Below are positions 11,304 through 24,755 of a stretch of DNA of 64,000 nucleotides, one piece after another. The notes under the pieces are model-generated. The model worked only from the letters and a program-made list of their open reading frames with translations, did no database searches and was not told the origin of the DNA. Each line of letters begins with the position of its first letter. Within the stretch, counting starts at the first letter, position 1. A program made the translations under genes and the position numbers. Origin of the DNA: Mugil cephalus (lineage: Eukaryota; Chordata; Actinopteri; Mugiliformes; Mugilidae); contig NC_061770.1 in NCBI RefSeq assembly GCF_022458985.1, forward strand, positions 37,243,599-37,307,598. The letters run 5' to 3'.

Positions 11304-14300
11304 GGTAACACTTTCTATGAAGGTTGTATTTATAATGCCCTATGAATGCACTCATAACATTTTATAAGGTGTCTATAAAGCATTATAATGGTCATTATTA
11401 CCATCTATGCATATTCACAAGTCGTTATAACCAACTTCATGATGCATTATGACAACTGGTTACGAATGATTATAATTTTAATCTGAATAGAGCATTATAA
11501 ATATGTCAATATCTGCCTAGTCACTTGTTCATTTAATGATGCATCATAACTACTTTGCTTTGCTAAATGTGTATAGTGATGCATAATGACTTTTGACTTC
11601 GCCTATAGTGCTTTATATCTGTAGTTATAAGTCTATGTAATAAAGTTATAATAATGAATACATCTCCCTACAGCACACTGTTATAAACAGCTATGCAATA
11701 TCATAAGTGCTATTTGTCAGCGCTAAGTAAAGTGACAAGAATATGACACTATTATTAACAGATATAAGTTACTATGAGTAATTAAAAGGTGCAATGAACT
11801 AAGTCCTGAGTCTGGCATCTTTACCCCATATGCACAGTGTTAATATCATAGGTGTTATTTGTCAGCTTTAGGTAAATTAGAGCAAATGAAATGCCTGGAC
11901 AGTAAAGACAAAAGAAATGCATTTAGTTCACTTTATTTTCATTTAAACCAACACACATAATCAGAATGATTATCAACGCTCTGAGCACATTACACAAACA
12001 CATGAAACAGGCCACAAAAGTGGCACGGCGTGGTCCTAGAGATGTGGCTCTTAAAAGTGCCTTTGGGTTGGTGACGTGATTCAGGGTCAGAGGTCAGGAG
12101 ATGGTTTGACAGCAACTACAAGAAGAACAGAGGCAAATCTTTAGTGCTCTAGCTGGGTTTGTTTTTATGCAGAAAGGTTTGATTGAAAACACATAAGCAG
12201 ATCACGTTTTTTGTTTAAAGCAGCCTAATGAGACATTGTGTTACCGCATATCGTGCAGGCAGCGCAGATTACCCGTAGGTGACTTAAGCTAGCTAGACGA
12301 AAGTTACCAGACACGGCTAGTTTTAACTCACAAGTTAGATCGTTTTCATATTCTTGCGTTTAATGATTGAAACCATTCGAAATCATTGCTTTAATATGTA
12401 AACGATGTGTTTCATGTAAGCAAAGTAAGGCATTAGCTCACAAAACACTAGCAGGACAGAGAGACAACATACCTGTCCTGGACAGGACTCAGAGGAGAAA
12501 GGAAAGAAAAGCTGCTTTACGACTAGTACATACAGTCAATGCTTTACGACAGTGGGAGGAACTGGGGACGGAAGTGGGTGGGTGGGGTCAGAGGTCAGGG
12601 GTCATGGACTAAAGACTGACATTTCTACAATAATAATAATATAAAATAAAAACGATATCAAAATAATATCTGACGGCATTCAATAAAGGCGGACTTTTCT
12701 AGCGATCCTGTATAAGAGACCGATATAACAAATAACCATTAATTTTTTTTCGAATCTCAAAGCGCCGAATCCTGCAGCAAAATTGACGTTACATTAAAAA
12801 CCGAAATAAGACCATTACAAATCTAGTCTAAACTAAATGAAATTAAATCAAACCTCTTCATTGCGCAGTGTCCCATTGACAGTCGTCCTCACGAAATAAC
12901 TTCCAATTGAAATACATCAGTTTGAAATTCGTTTCGAGCGGCATGAAAATTTGAGAAAAATCGGCAGGCACCAAACAATAGATTAATTTTCGTGACAGTT
13001 TCACATCCACTGTGACACCGGGTTGGCATTTAAGCGCTTCTTTATACAGGATCGCTAGAAATGTCCGCCTTTATTGAATGCCGTCAGATATTATTTTGAT
13101 ATCGTTTTTATTTATATTATTATTATTGTAGAAATGTCATTCTTTAGTCCATGACCCCTGACCTCAGACCCCACCCACCCACCTCCGTCCCCAGCTCCTC
13201 CCACTGTCGTAAAGCATTGACTACGGGTTTTCTTTCCTTTCTTCGCTGAGTCCTCTCCAGGACAGGTATGTTGTCTCTCTGTCCTGCTAGTGTTTTTTGA
13301 GCTAATATCTTACTTTGCTTACATGAAGCACATCGTTTATATATTAATGCAACGGTTTTGAATGGTTTCAATCATTAAACGCAAGAATATGAAAACGATC
13401 TAATTTGTGAGTTAAAACTAGCCGTGTCTGGTAACTTTCGTCTAGCTAGCTTAAGTCACCTACGGGTAATCTGCGCTGCCTGCACGATATGCGGTAACAC
13501 AATGTCTCATTAGGCTGCTTTAAACAAAAAAACGTGATCTGCTTGTGTGTTTTCAATCAAACCTTTCTGCATAAAAAGCAAACCCAGCTAGAGCACTAAA
13601 GATTTGCCTCTGTTCTTCTTGTAGTTGCTGTCAAACCATCTCCTGACCTCTGACCCTGAATCACGTCACCAACCCAAAGGCACTTTTAAGAGCCACATCT
13701 CTAGGACCACGCCGTGCCACATTTGTGGCCTGTTTCATGTGTTTGTGTAATGTGCTCAGAGCATTGATAATCATTCTGATTATGTGTGTTGGTTTAAATG
13801 AAAATAAAGTGAACTAAATGCATTTCTTTTGTCTTTACTGTCCAGGCATTTCATTTGCTCTAATTTACCTAAAGCTGACAAATAACACCTATGATATTAA
13901 CATTGTGCATATGGGGTAAAGATGCCAGACTCAGGACTTAGTTCATTGCACCTTTTAATTACTCATAGTAACTTATATCTGTTAATAATAGTGTCATATT
14001 CTTGTCACTTTACTTAGCGCTGACAAATAGCACTTATGATATTGCATAGCTGTTTATAACAGTGTGCTGTAGGGAGATGTATTCATTATTATAACTTTAT
14101 TACATATACTTATAGCCACAGATATAAAGGACAATAGTAGAAGTCAAAAGTCATTATGCATCACTATACACATTTAGCAAAGCAAAGTAGTTATGATGCA
14201 TTATAAAACTAACAAGTGACTAGGCAGATATTGACATATTTATAATGCACTATTCAGATTAAAATTATAATCATTCGTAACCAGTTGTCATAATGCATCA

Positions 14301-14436
14301 TGAAGTTGGTTATAACGACTTGTGAATATGTATAGATGGTAATGATGACCTTTATAATGCTTTATAGACACCTTATAAAACATTATGAGTGCATTCATAG
14401 GGCATTATAAATACAACCTTCATAGAAAGTGTTACT
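11304..14436. mobile_element. 3.1-kb foldback (palindromic) DNA transposon
   Basis: Two long arms are near-perfect reverse complements: 11304-12715 and 13042-14436, around a 326-bp unpaired spacer. Termini are GGTAACACTTT and its inverse. The 8 bases GAAGAATA are repeated exactly at both flanks (11296-11303 and 14437-14444), a target site duplication. The outer 500 bp of each arm are full of short palindromic units such as CATTATAA and TTATAATG. No transposase is present; the mirrored short reading frames in the two arms do not resemble a protein family. It is thus a non-autonomous element. The 8-bp duplication is found in hAT, P and Merlin groups; the termini do not settle which. The left arm carries a small insertion at about 12510-12531, so the arms have diverged slightly. 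Confidence 0.92.
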
Positions 14437-14519
14437 GAAGAATATTGTATATGTAAAAGCCAGGGTACATGAAGTTATGTGACGAATATGTTATCATGCA
14501 TATCTTCCTGTTTTGAAAC

Positions 14520-14735
14520 TTCTTAGAGCGTAACGACCACATTGTCTTGATTGGTAATTACTACAAAACATATAGTGTTCCCCAAGGGTCAATTCTTGGA
14601 CGTCTTCTCTTGAAAAGCCTAAGTCAAGAGAATGGCAAAAATCTATGTGGATACAATATCACGCAGTTATGCTGCTCTCATATTATTACCCAAAAAGAGC
14701 CTTTAACAAATCTGAATATCCAGACGTTCCTCTGA
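14520..14735 (+). mobile_element. LINE reverse-transcriptase fragment (CR1/L2/Rex-like)
   Basis: A short stretch reads YSVPQGSILGRLL, the conserved PQGS motif of non-LTR reverse transcriptases. Beyond it the match fades quickly. A decayed scrap only. Confidence 0.6.
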
Positions 14736-15862
14736 AAATTTGGTGTATTCATTCAGTTAGTCACACACTCTTTATATTGACATGAGGTCATGATTTACAT
14801 TTACCACGTAAGCTACTGCATTTCTGCCAGTATTTTGCAAAACTTATATTTTTAGTCTTTACAATGACTCACTCAATCAAACTGGAGCTAAATTAGAACA
14901 TTTTAACACTGTTACATTCCTGCCAGGTCTGAAAAGTGCAGCATGTATTTCAGTTTCTCAGATCTTGAGCTTGGTGTTAGTTCTGTGAGGTCACATAGTC
15001 AGGCCTAAATTAATTGTAACACCAACATCCTCAGCTGACATCCTCACAGCCTCCCATTGGCCAACTGCTTTCAGTGCACCCTATTTAAATACGCCCTACC
15101 TTACCCACTTCCTCTACCAGCATTTCGGCAGCCCACCTCCACCCCAGCACCGTCTCATTATCATTATATCTTGAATCTACATGTTTGCTTTAGTCAGATG
15201 ATAGATGTATATTTATCTAGTTTCTCCTGCTGTTTTCTTCTCTCTGTTCTCAGTTCTACCAGGCCATTTTTTTTTCTAAAGCATCTCGTTTATATTTTTG
15301 GAACTATATAAATAAAACTGAACCTCTGCTTCTCTGGTTCTGCCAGGTTGTTCTTTGCGGCTGCGGACCCCACTGTCGCCCTTCATGACGGCTCGTGAAG
15401 GCCAGAAAGATGTGCTCTTCCTGGCTTTCCACGCAAGCGCATAGCAGGGGATAAAGTTTCATTTTGACTGAACCCCTTTTTAACCCTATAATGGCAAAAG
15501 ATTAGTTATTTATGTAATATTTCAATGTGACCTAATGTTGCAGAGGTTCACTCGTCTTTTGTCTATCTTTGTGGATTTCCTTTTTTCAAATATGTTATAA
15601 AAAGATCCTGCTTGATACAAGCAAACTAATGGCAAGGTGACATGTAATGTTTTTGTCTTTTGCCTGAAAATTTCCAATAAAAAACTGATAATGTTCAAAC
15701 TGAGAAAAGTTAATGTATGTGGTATCATTAAGATGCAGAATCTGTCTGTTGCACCTGAAAACACATCTAAACCACAAAATTTAAAATAAAGTTAAAGGCC
15801 TATATAAACTTGGTGGTGTGTTCCTTTAAATTTTGTGTCTGGCCTACTGTGCAGAATGTTGG

Positions 15863-15876
15863 CCAGCAGGGGGCAG
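15863..15876 (+). promoter_or_regulatory. CTCF-like motif
   Basis: CCAGCAGGGGGCAG fits the vertebrate CTCF core (CCASYAGRKGGC). It lies between ptgdr2 and the receptor cluster, a sensible place for a domain boundary. Occupancy is not known. Confidence 0.4.
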
Positions 15877-16580
15877 CAGCCCATCAATAATGGATCTTGC
15901 ATACAGTAAGTGCCGCATCATGTTGCTGAAGTTCAACGACCAATTCATTATGCTCAAGTGATCTCACAACGCTTAGATGTGGTTATCACCGCGAGGTAGT
16001 TAAGTTTGGAGCGATACTTTATTTAAAGCAGAGACACAGATTCAAGAAGTGTATCTGAATATTTCAAAGCCGGACGCTTGTGAAGCGTGTCCTGTTTGTT
16101 CATAAAACGTAGGCTTCCACCCACACTGTCTTTAGATGCATTGCTTTGGTCAGGTGACATAAGAAGCTTCATTCCGCTTTTTGTTCAAGACCCCAAAGCA
16201 AAGTGAGGACCGTGACTGGAACTTTTAAGGTTTTTAGCAAAGGACTTTGGTCTTGTCGATGCAATGAAATGATCAACATGCACATTTTTCCCAAATTAAC
16301 GAATTTAAGTTCAGCACATTGTGATCAAATACGGCAAAATTTGACATGATTTCAAACCAAACTGGAAAGTAAAAGTTGAGATTTACAAGACTTGGTTGTT
16401 TTTCTGCTTCTTATGTGTAACTTCTTGAGGACAGTGATGTGAGTTTCAGGTGCGGCAGCTAGGTGACTGAGATGAGAGAAAAAAACAAAAAAACAAACAA
16501 ACAGAAAAACATTTCTCGCTTCTTAGTTTCCACTCTGGTCAAACTAGCTCACACCAAGTTTAGTCCCAGTGGTTTTGTCA

Positions 16581-16597
16581 CCCCCCCCCCCCCCCCC
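16581..16597 (+). repeat. Poly(C) tract
   Basis: Seventeen C in a row, followed by further C-rich sequence. Confidence 0.95.
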
Positions 16598-17496
16598 AAC
16601 CCCCCACCCACCACTGCCGCTCTTCGCATCTGACAGGATGTCTGTGTGGTCGATGCTGTTTGTGCGTTCCAGTCACTTCACAATAACGCCTCTGTGTCTT
16701 ACCCGTCATTCTCACGTATGAGTTCACGACTTAAAAAGTCACAGTTTGACCTTCGCATGAAACAGAAGCGGAATAATGAGAAGGCATCTGCGCCGCTGCT
16801 GCAACACACCAGAAGAGGAGGGCCATTATGACAGTGTTAATGTGGGCCTGGCCTAACTTTCTTTTCTCTGCATTTCCTGTTCTGTTCTCGCTAAACGGTT
16901 CGATGGACAAACAAATAGGAAAATGCTGTTAAAATGACCCGAGGTATTTGGCAACAACAGTTGCTGCACTTTTTGGAAGCTCTTGAAGTGTTAGTTTGAC
17001 TTTGGGTAGCTCATTAAAGTTTTAAAATGAAAGAATACGGTGTCTCCTACAACTTAAATCAATATCATGTAACTAGTGTTAATGGTCACATCACTAGGCC
17101 TCTTTACTTACAGCACGCACTTATTTTGCAGGGAAATTTTGGGGATTAAATGGGTTTTAATAGAGTAGAGGTGCATTTAAAGTTTATTTGCCCTTCACTA
17201 ACCTCAGTACACTTAATACCACAACCACAGTGGAAACAAACAAACAACAACAAATTGAGTACTACCACAACATGCGTCTACTGCTCTCAGTGGTCGTCTG
17301 GTACACAACTCACCGGGTCTCTATGACCTATTTTTCAACGAAGAAAAAAATGACTAGAGGAAACAAAAAAACAACTGATACTCTTTAATAGCTTTGGAAC
17401 ATTCTGGTAGCAAACTACTACCAAGTAGTAGGAACAGGGAAATGAGTATGAGGAGATTATTTTGCAAGTTCAAAAAATGTATGTAAAGAAATAGAC

Positions 17497-17823
17497 ACTT
17501 CACCAGGCATAACATTATGATCACCTTCCTAATATGTATGTGTAGGTCTGTCTTCTGCCCCAGAATGCTGTTAGTGCGGTCCTGTTGGTTGAGGGGAGGG
17601 GCGTCATCATGTTTTTTTTGTTTGTCTGTGTCAGGCTGCATCCTGTTGCCACCAAGGGGTGTCATTGCTATGGGGTCAGGCTGCGTGGTCTGGTCTAGGT
17701 GGGTGGTAACATTCACACGAATGTCAGGTCCAAAAGTTTCCCAGCAGAAGAGTCAATTGTCACAAGACTGTCAATGTTATCTCCTTTCCATCATGGTCAT
17801 AATGTTATGCTTGATCGGTGTGT
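17497..17823. mobile_element. Tc1/mariner deletion derivative
   Basis: Inverted ends: CAGGCATAACATTATGA at the left and TCATAATGTTATGCTTGATC at the right, the terminal repeat of a common fish Tc1-like family. The inside keeps only small pieces of the transposase gene, read on the minus strand, so it is non-autonomous. A related remnant with what looks like the same internal junction is at about 36993-37410. Confidence 0.75.
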
Positions 17824-19210
17824 GTTGTGCTTTTCTTATTTCAGCGTAAAGCAGAGGCCTTTTTATGCGTATATTAAGGTTCCAAACCTGTTTGCTCCTA
17901 GTGGCTTAAACCTTACCAATGGATGATCTAAGTAAAAAGAGTCCACTCATTCATTTGTGGGAGGTGCAACAGAATATTATAGCAGCAATGAGCACTTATT
18001 TCCAAATAACGCTGAAGTCAGACAGAGTCTGACAAGCAGCCCAGCAACAAGCCAACATGTCAAAACCACAGTAAAAAAAAAAAATCTTCTCAATACACGT
18101 TGCTGCTTCTCCTTCTTCTCATTGTTTGACCACATGGCCTGACTCACACCCACTGAAAACAAGGGCGACAAGATCCTTTTTCATTTGAGGGCCGACTCAT
18201 ATGATAAACACTACATTGTTGAGACACATTAGGCCATCCTCCTGTCATTTTGAACAACTCAGGAAGTGTGGGTTCGTCAGTAAAGGCTCGACTCTACTGA
18301 GTCAACAGCCGTAGAAGTTTTACCTTCAGGTTTTGACGAAGCCTGTTCATTCAGACCACAGAAGACGTATGTGACATATGTGACTCACAGGAAGTAGACT
18401 GTTCGTAAAGATCTACTGCTATTAAACGTGCTTAGGCTTAGCTAAAGAACATACTAGAAGCATACTACATGTTTCGTGAAACGCGGGAACAGATAATAAT
18501 GCCCGAACAGAATATCAAGCTCCTACACACTTGTGCATGTAATAACCAAACACAGACATCATTTAACCACATGGCACAATCTACGTAGCTCCATGAGCCC
18601 TTTATACAAAGCAAACCTAGGCCTACTCTTGTTAGCTACTGTTGAAAGGTTATCACTTCTATTTTCTCGGACTGCCAATAGTGCATACATTCATAAGTCT
18701 CTATGACTCAGAAAAGGATGTTTCAGGATGTTGATGATTTACTGATCCCATTTCTGTGGTAGAAAATGTGTATAAAATGATGAAGTGAAACTAACATCTG
18801 TCAGTCCAAGGCTCAAAGCATCTGCCAGGCTTAATTTTTTTTAAATTTTTTTTTATGTGCAGTACAAAAACCTAAATCACTATGGTCATCTTAGCATGAA
18901 GTGATATATTTTTCATATTTGGTTTACTTATTCTATTGGGTCCTGCCAAATGCAAAAAAACAAACAAACACAAAAACATCCCAATATTGTGCATGAAGGT
19001 TTTTTCTATAAATACAGAGAGGTCTGAAGCTGCTGCTGCACTACTAACATGAGTCATGCTACGCCTCCTCTTTAGACACCTTAGAATGATACTAGCCTGG
19101 AGGCCAGCACAGACTTTTTTTTTCTCAGTATGGTTTGGTTCGTGCGTGTAATGAAATGCAAAATGTGTGTTGCCAGACTCATACTGTGATTGTGTGTGGC
19201 TATACTAGGC

Positions 19211-20610
19211 TAGAATAGAATATAACCAGGTCTGTACACCTCCGCCAGCTCAAAACCACAGGCTGTCGACTGGAGCAGCTGTGCAGAAAGGCTGGAGTCA
19301 CTGTACTCACCCAAATGAACTTGTATTACATTCATCACTACAAGAAGCCCTCTCCTCTGCCAAATCCTCCTACCACTTCAACCTCATAAATACCCATACA
19401 GACAACAACAGAGTCCTCTTCTACACAGTCAACCACCTACTTCAGCCTCTCAAAACCCTCCCTCCACTTCAACCGAACAGTGCACTGGCTTCCTGCAACT
19501 CTTCAGCTTGAAAATCCCCACCATTCACCAACAGTTGGCGTCATCTTACACCTCCCCAACAGACCCGATCTGGATGGTTTCCTCTGTCAAACCTCACACA
19601 AGCTGTCTCACCAACTTCACCCTGGCATCAGAACACGTCATCTCTGACCTCATCCGTAAAGCTAAAACCACCATTTGTCAGCTTGATCCTCTTCCCACCA
19701 CCCTCACCAAAACCTGCCTGCTGTCCATTTTCCCCATGATGACTGCCACAGTAAACTCCTCGCCTTAAAAAAAAAAACAAAAAAAGCCCATCTCCAACCT
19801 TCCCTTCATCTCCAAGATTCTTGAAAAGGTAGTCGATGCATAGCTACAACCCCACCTTGACACTAACAACCTCCACGAAACCTTCCAATCTTCCAATCTT
19901 TCCGCCCTCAACACAGCACCAAAACAGCACTGCCGACTACTCACCATCCTCATCCACTACTCCTGGGCTAGCTGGCCCTAGCTAGCTGAAATTGGGATCA
20001 CTGGTATTGCAATTTCATGGTTTACTTCCTAACTCATAGACAGACAGCTCATACAACTTGGTAACAACAAATATCTGAGATCTGGTGTGTCACTGGTTTT
20101 CCCCCAAGGGTCTGTTTTAAGTCCCCTCCTCTTCATCATCGACCTCCTCCCCCTGGGCAAAATGTTTCGTCATCATGGGATCTACTTCCACTGCTATGCC
20201 AACAACACACAGGTCTGTACTTCCTCCATACCAACCACCACGCTGCCTCCCACCTCCCTCACCACCTGCCTGGAGGACATCAGGAGCTGGATGAGCAGGA
20301 ACTTTCTCAAACCCAGTGGCAGCAAAACCGAGGCCCTACTCATTGGCTCCAAATCCACCCTTACCAAACCACACCCATTGTCATTGACGGATTCCCAGCA
20401 CCCTCTCATTTGCTCGTCATATTAAAAATGGAACCTTTAACTGCACTCTTCCACCTCTGTAACATCTCCAGACTTTGCCCATCACTTGCCTAGTACGCCG
20501 TTGAAATCATGTCCCATTCATTTGTCACAACAGCACACCAAATCATCGGACCATATCACCCCTATCCCCTTAACTTATAAAGCCCTCCACAATCTGGTAA
20601 TCTGAGGTAA
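19211..20610 (+). mobile_element. L2-type LINE fossil
   Basis: Translated pieces on the plus strand follow the order of an L2 ORF2: linker region (SSLQEALSSAKSSYHFNL, about 19330), the STFHQQL-like and CQLDPLPTTL segments (19508-19768), SNLPFISKILEKVV (about 19793), then FPQGSVLSPLLFI (about 20095) and YANNTQ in place of the catalytic YADDTQ (about 20196). The 3' part continues to about 20600. Several frame changes and stops and the lost catalytic Asp residues show it is dead. There is no visible 3' tail or target duplication. Confidence 0.85.
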
Positions 20611-21588
20611 GAAGGCTCCTTGAGGGTAAAATGACCTTTTAGAAGAACATCCTGTCCAAGACTGGATAAAGAAAAGCCTGTGAGTCGAATGCACCCTGCG
20701 CACAAGTATAAAGGTGGTAACGCTGATGAACAATAGACAATGTCTAACGCACAATGGCAGATGTAGCTGTTTGTTGTTGAGTATTTAGCAATTACAAGAC
20801 AAATTTTAGCACATAACTACTGTGGTGCAGTACCTCTCAGATATCAACTACGGTTACCGCAAGTGTCCTGTAGTTACTACAAGAACCTGCAGAGGCCACG
20901 TTACATGCATATGGAAACTGGGTCATCTCAGAGCATGGTCCTTGAGATGTTATAAGAGGCCATCTACCATTGTTACCTTCTTTTTGAAGATTGAGCAATA
21001 AGAAAAGAGATTTTTCAACTTAGTCATTGAAAACTAAACATAATACCTAAGGAACAACAAATGGAGAGATTAGAGGGAAGTAACGAGGATAATATAGTAT
21101 TAAACAATAACAGAAATGTAAAAGCACTGACTATGGGACTTATTTTTTGACATTTTTACATATGTGGCATGTTCTAAAGGTGCTCTCCCATCTAGAAGTA
21201 TTATATCGTAGCCATTAAAAATAAGCAATAATATCAACATTTACTTCAAGGTAGGATCTAAAGAACATGACTCCATCACACACTTTAACCTTCTTAAATA
21301 AGCACATACACCCCTATACTTTTTTATGCTACTAACAGAGTGACGAATTTGTAAAATAGGTGAAAAAGACAACTCAACAAACTGCACATTTTGAGAACAA
21401 ACGACCTCTACGCCTCCATTCAAAACTTTCCTTTCCATAGCATGCAGGTTGCCACACGTACCGTCCCTCTCTGTTCAACAGCAGTGATGCAACCGAAAGG
21501 ATTCGACCCCAATTACGCCTCCTGTCACCTGATCATCTTTTCGACAAGAAAAAATCGTAAGTGTGACTTAAGACTGTGTGTGAAGTAA
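20611..21588. other. Spacer before the NITR cluster
   Basis: AT-rich, no supported gene or repeat family. Confidence 0.4.
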
Positions 21589-21595
21589 CCAATCA
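21589..21595 (+). promoter_or_regulatory. CCAAT box, NITR gene a
   Basis: AACCAATCAC lies 60 bp before the start codon, the same position as in the other NITR genes of the window. No clear TATA box. Confidence 0.5.
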
Positions 21596-21654
21596 CAAGC
21601 AGCCTTCACGTCCTATAAGAGTTAATCCGTCAACACACAGGATACAGACTGCAG

Positions 21655-23158
21655 ATGATGTTGAGATGTAATCAATCAGAGATGATGTCACTTTTCATCT
21701 TTCTTGTGCTTGTTCATAAAATCTGTGAGTATTTTCTGTCACATTTTTTTTTCTGTGTGCATGGGTAGCAATTTGTGCGAGAGTGAAGCGGATTTAAGAA
21801 CTGAAAAAAATGCTTATGTGCTTCTGTGCAGGTCAGGTGCTAGCTGTTTACAAGGACTCAAGTGTTGTTCAGGAGAGTGGGCTCAAGACAGCTATGGTTG
21901 GGGAAACGATGACTTTACGGTGCGTTTGTGAAGATGATGCCGTAACTTTCCTTTCTTGGTACCAGCAAAGCCTGGATGGCAAACCTCGAATTATATCAAC
22001 TCGGATGAGGCACGAAACAACAGCCGTCATCTCCCCTGGGTACGAAGGAAGGTTTAGGGTTGAAGCAGCTCACGACACCATCAATAATCTCATAATCAAA
22101 GACCTTCAGTTATTGGATTCAGCAACATACTACTGTGGGATTTTGGTGTTCAATGCCATAGAATTTGGTCAAGGACTTTACCTTCACGTTAAAGCGCCAC
22201 TGTCCGACATTCGAGCTGTTGTCACTCAGTCACCCCTGGAGCCGACCGAACTGCGACTGGGAGACTCTGTGAATTTAAACTGCACCGTATATGTGGAACC
22301 CTGTGAAGGAGAGCTTAGCCTCTACTGGTTTAGACATGGTGCACCTCAGCCTTCAGTTGTCTTCCCCAGCAGTGGACAGTGTACAAACTTCTCAGATGAA
22401 AACCCTTCCAGCAAAAATTGCACTTCAAACCTGGCAATAAAATCTGTGGCTGCTACTGATGCTGGGATCTACTACTGTGCCCTGGCCTCTTGCGGGGAGA
22501 TTGTTTTTGGAGATGGAACAAAGTTACAGATTGTAGGTAGGTGATAATGGCAGGTACTGATATTACCATCGAGGTCAACCTGTGACAAATTGTGGTTGCA
22601 ATTAAAATGATTAATACAAATACGTGGAAGTGATCTTTCTTGTGTGTGTTAGGTCCCAAGAAATCCCACTCTCTCTTGGTGTACTGCCTGAGCGCGGCAT
22701 TGGCGCTTTCCTTTATTGTTCTCCTTGTCCTGGCTTTCGTCATGTACAAGCTAAAAAAGAAGCTGTGCTCTGTCTGTGAAGGTGAGGTTTCCAAAATCAA
22801 TATGAACACGCTTTGTTAAACTGGCTGGCGTGCTCATTTGTTCAATTGTTCCATTTGCAGGAAGTGATTCTCACCTAACACACTCTGCACCAACAGATAT
22901 TACGGTGAGTGCAAACGAATCCGTATAAAATACCTATACATATAGTAGATGCCATGATATGACTACTTCCTCTTTTATGTTTTCATTGCTTTCTTTCACA
23001 TGTTCTCTCCATTTTTCATTTGTTATCATTAGATATCAGATGCACACGATCTCCATTACGCCGCTCTGAGTCTGAAGAAGAACAGTGGACGACGTCATCA
23101 AGAGGACAACATAGAGAGTGTTTGTGTGTACTCAAGAATAAAAAGCAGAAAGGAGTGA
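21655..23158 (+). CDS. nitr: NITR gene a: two-Ig-domain inhibitory immune receptor
   Basis: Novel immune-type receptor: a surface protein of fish lymphoid or NK-like cells that signals through ITIMs; ligand unknown. Exons 21655-21724, 21832-22536, 22653-22781, 22861-22904, 23033-23158 encode 357 residues; introns 1-3 are phase 1, intron 4 phase 0. Exon 1 is the signal peptide (a second ATG follows at 21658). Exon 2 holds a V domain (LRCVC, WYQQ, DSATYYC, J-like FGQG) and a second domain (LNCTV, DAGIYYC, FGDGT) with extra cysteines. Exon 3 is the membrane helix. The tail has the ITIM LHYAAL (Tyr325) and CVYSRI (Tyr349). Its V domain is the most divergent of the nine (SWYQQ rather than WYKQ). 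A poly(A) signal lies at 23250-23255. Confidence 0.92.
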
Positions 23159-24680
23159 GGAACTGTGTTCCTGTCTAGTAACCGCGCGACTGATTCAACT
23201 GCTTGTAAATGAACATAGCAATGTAAAATGCTAAATGAAGTTGAAAGAAAATAAAAAGAAGATTTTCTCCGCATTCTTTTTTTGTATGTGGTATAAATGC
23301 ACCGCAGTCCCATGGTCAAGCTTTTTTGTGTACACAACACTGGATATAGATACAGAAAAAAACATCTCATGAGACCCCCACCCCTATGATCTATTAATAC
23401 CTCGGAGTGTAAGCGCAGGTGGCACCTTTCAATCTACAGTCGCATAAGGCTGTTTACCTTTCATGAGTGCGGTGAAGGTGGTGTGAACAACAGAGAATAA
23501 GTTTCCATTGGTGGAAACATCAGTCCTTGCAGAGCTTACACACAGGAAGACTAGCCTGCAGCCTGCAGCCTTCAGGCCACAGGCCTTTCACCTAGACAAG
23601 CCTATCTTTGCAGGGCTATCTGTGCACGCAATATAAAAACAAAAGGCAGGCGGAATGGAATTATAGTGAAGGTAATGGTATAGTTGTACATACCTTTATC
23701 TTCAGTGGTGTGGGTTTTTCTTAACTCACGACACGGTGCTTCTGCCCGGAGTTCTCATTTCAGTATGCTTAATAAATCAGCTTAGTCATGGATAACTGTT
23801 AAACTGTTTCAGTTCCTTAATAAATGTTTGCCCAAGCTTAACCCAAAGATGTGCTCTTCAGGAAACTTGTGAGAAAGGCCTTTTTTTTCTCTCTTCTTTT
23901 TCAAATGAAAGGGAAATTACATGTAAAGTGAGTCCATACGACATTTTGGTGGCTGAAGATGTAGACCATGCATCAGAAAACAACCACCGGTCTAAACAAA
24001 GACTTTATATGTTGGGCTCCAAAAAAAAACAACAAAAAAACAAAAAACAGAACACCACTGTGCACAAATCCATAAATAAAAATCACCACAGTGAATAATG
24101 CAGAGCGGAAGGGACAATAATATCTTCAGTGTGATTTAAATATGTCTCTCAGTCCCTTATTGTTTGCATAACCACAACGGCTGTAAGCATCAGGCACACA
24201 TCATTACTTTTTGTGTACTGTGCTGTGTACTGTGTAGTGTTTTTCCTCCATAGGAGCACTAGTAGAAAGTCAGAGGTCAATGCTAAACTAACTGATGGAT
24301 AAAGAAAAACACACAATATTGGGCGCATACCAGACAACAGTGGGATGGGGGAGTCAGTCTGACTTAGCTCACCCTTCCTTCCACCTCCTCCTCCTTCACA
24401 CGTTCCATAAGAAACTCACACGTTCCATAAGGAACTAGCTCCATCCAGTAAAAGACACTCAGACATGTCTCGCCATCTTATTTTAGTGCATTCGACAAAG
24501 GCAACGTTTACAAGGGTCCTTTATTTCAAGGTCAGATGATTCGGAAGCTCCTTCATATTCTCGACAGCAAACCTCTATTACAAACCTCGTTTCCGACTGT
24601 GCTCTCACTTCTTTCCGTGCAAACCTTCTCACATAGGGGGCACTGAACATGTGATCACTCAGTCATTTCTGATTGGCCGA
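23159..24680. other. Spacer between NITR a and b
   Basis: No gene. 23460-23560 resembles 32780-32880 upstream of gene d (shared core around GGTGGAAAC and ACACAGGAAGACT). This marks an old duplication of gene plus upstream spacer. Confidence 0.5.
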
Positions 24681-24684
24681 ACGA

Positions 24685-24692
24685 GGCCAATC
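24685..24692 (+). promoter_or_regulatory. CCAAT box, NITR gene b
   Basis: GGCCAATC, about 65 bp before the start, with an inverted copy (GATTGGCC) at 24671-24678. Upstream, GGGGGCACTGAAC near 24637 is shared with gene d (about 33215). Confidence 0.5.
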
Positions 24693-24755
24693 TTTTCTCT
24701 GAAAACTAGAGAACGCGAGGGGATTCTCTCAATGGACCACAGCAATTTCAGCATA

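Larger units (their letters stand above)
14445..19210. other. Gene-poor spacer with transposon remnants
   Basis: No host gene supported. 14520-14735 is a LINE reverse-transcriptase scrap, 15863-15876 a CTCF-like motif, 16581-16597 a run of 17 C, and 17497-17823 a Tc1 derivative. The rest is AT-rich with many short simple tracts. Confidence 0.5.

Noticed and set aside
12367-13371. Mirrored short reading frames in the foldback arms
   Set aside because: They are the same sequence read on opposite strands, under 85 residues, with no recognisable domain.
14990-15430. LTR-like stretch with promoter- and poly(A)-type signals
   Set aside because: No terminal inverted bases, target duplication or second copy in the window.
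24732-24755. Upstream start for NITR b
   Set aside because: All other genes start at the MT-P/S-type leader; the extra residues precede the signal peptide.
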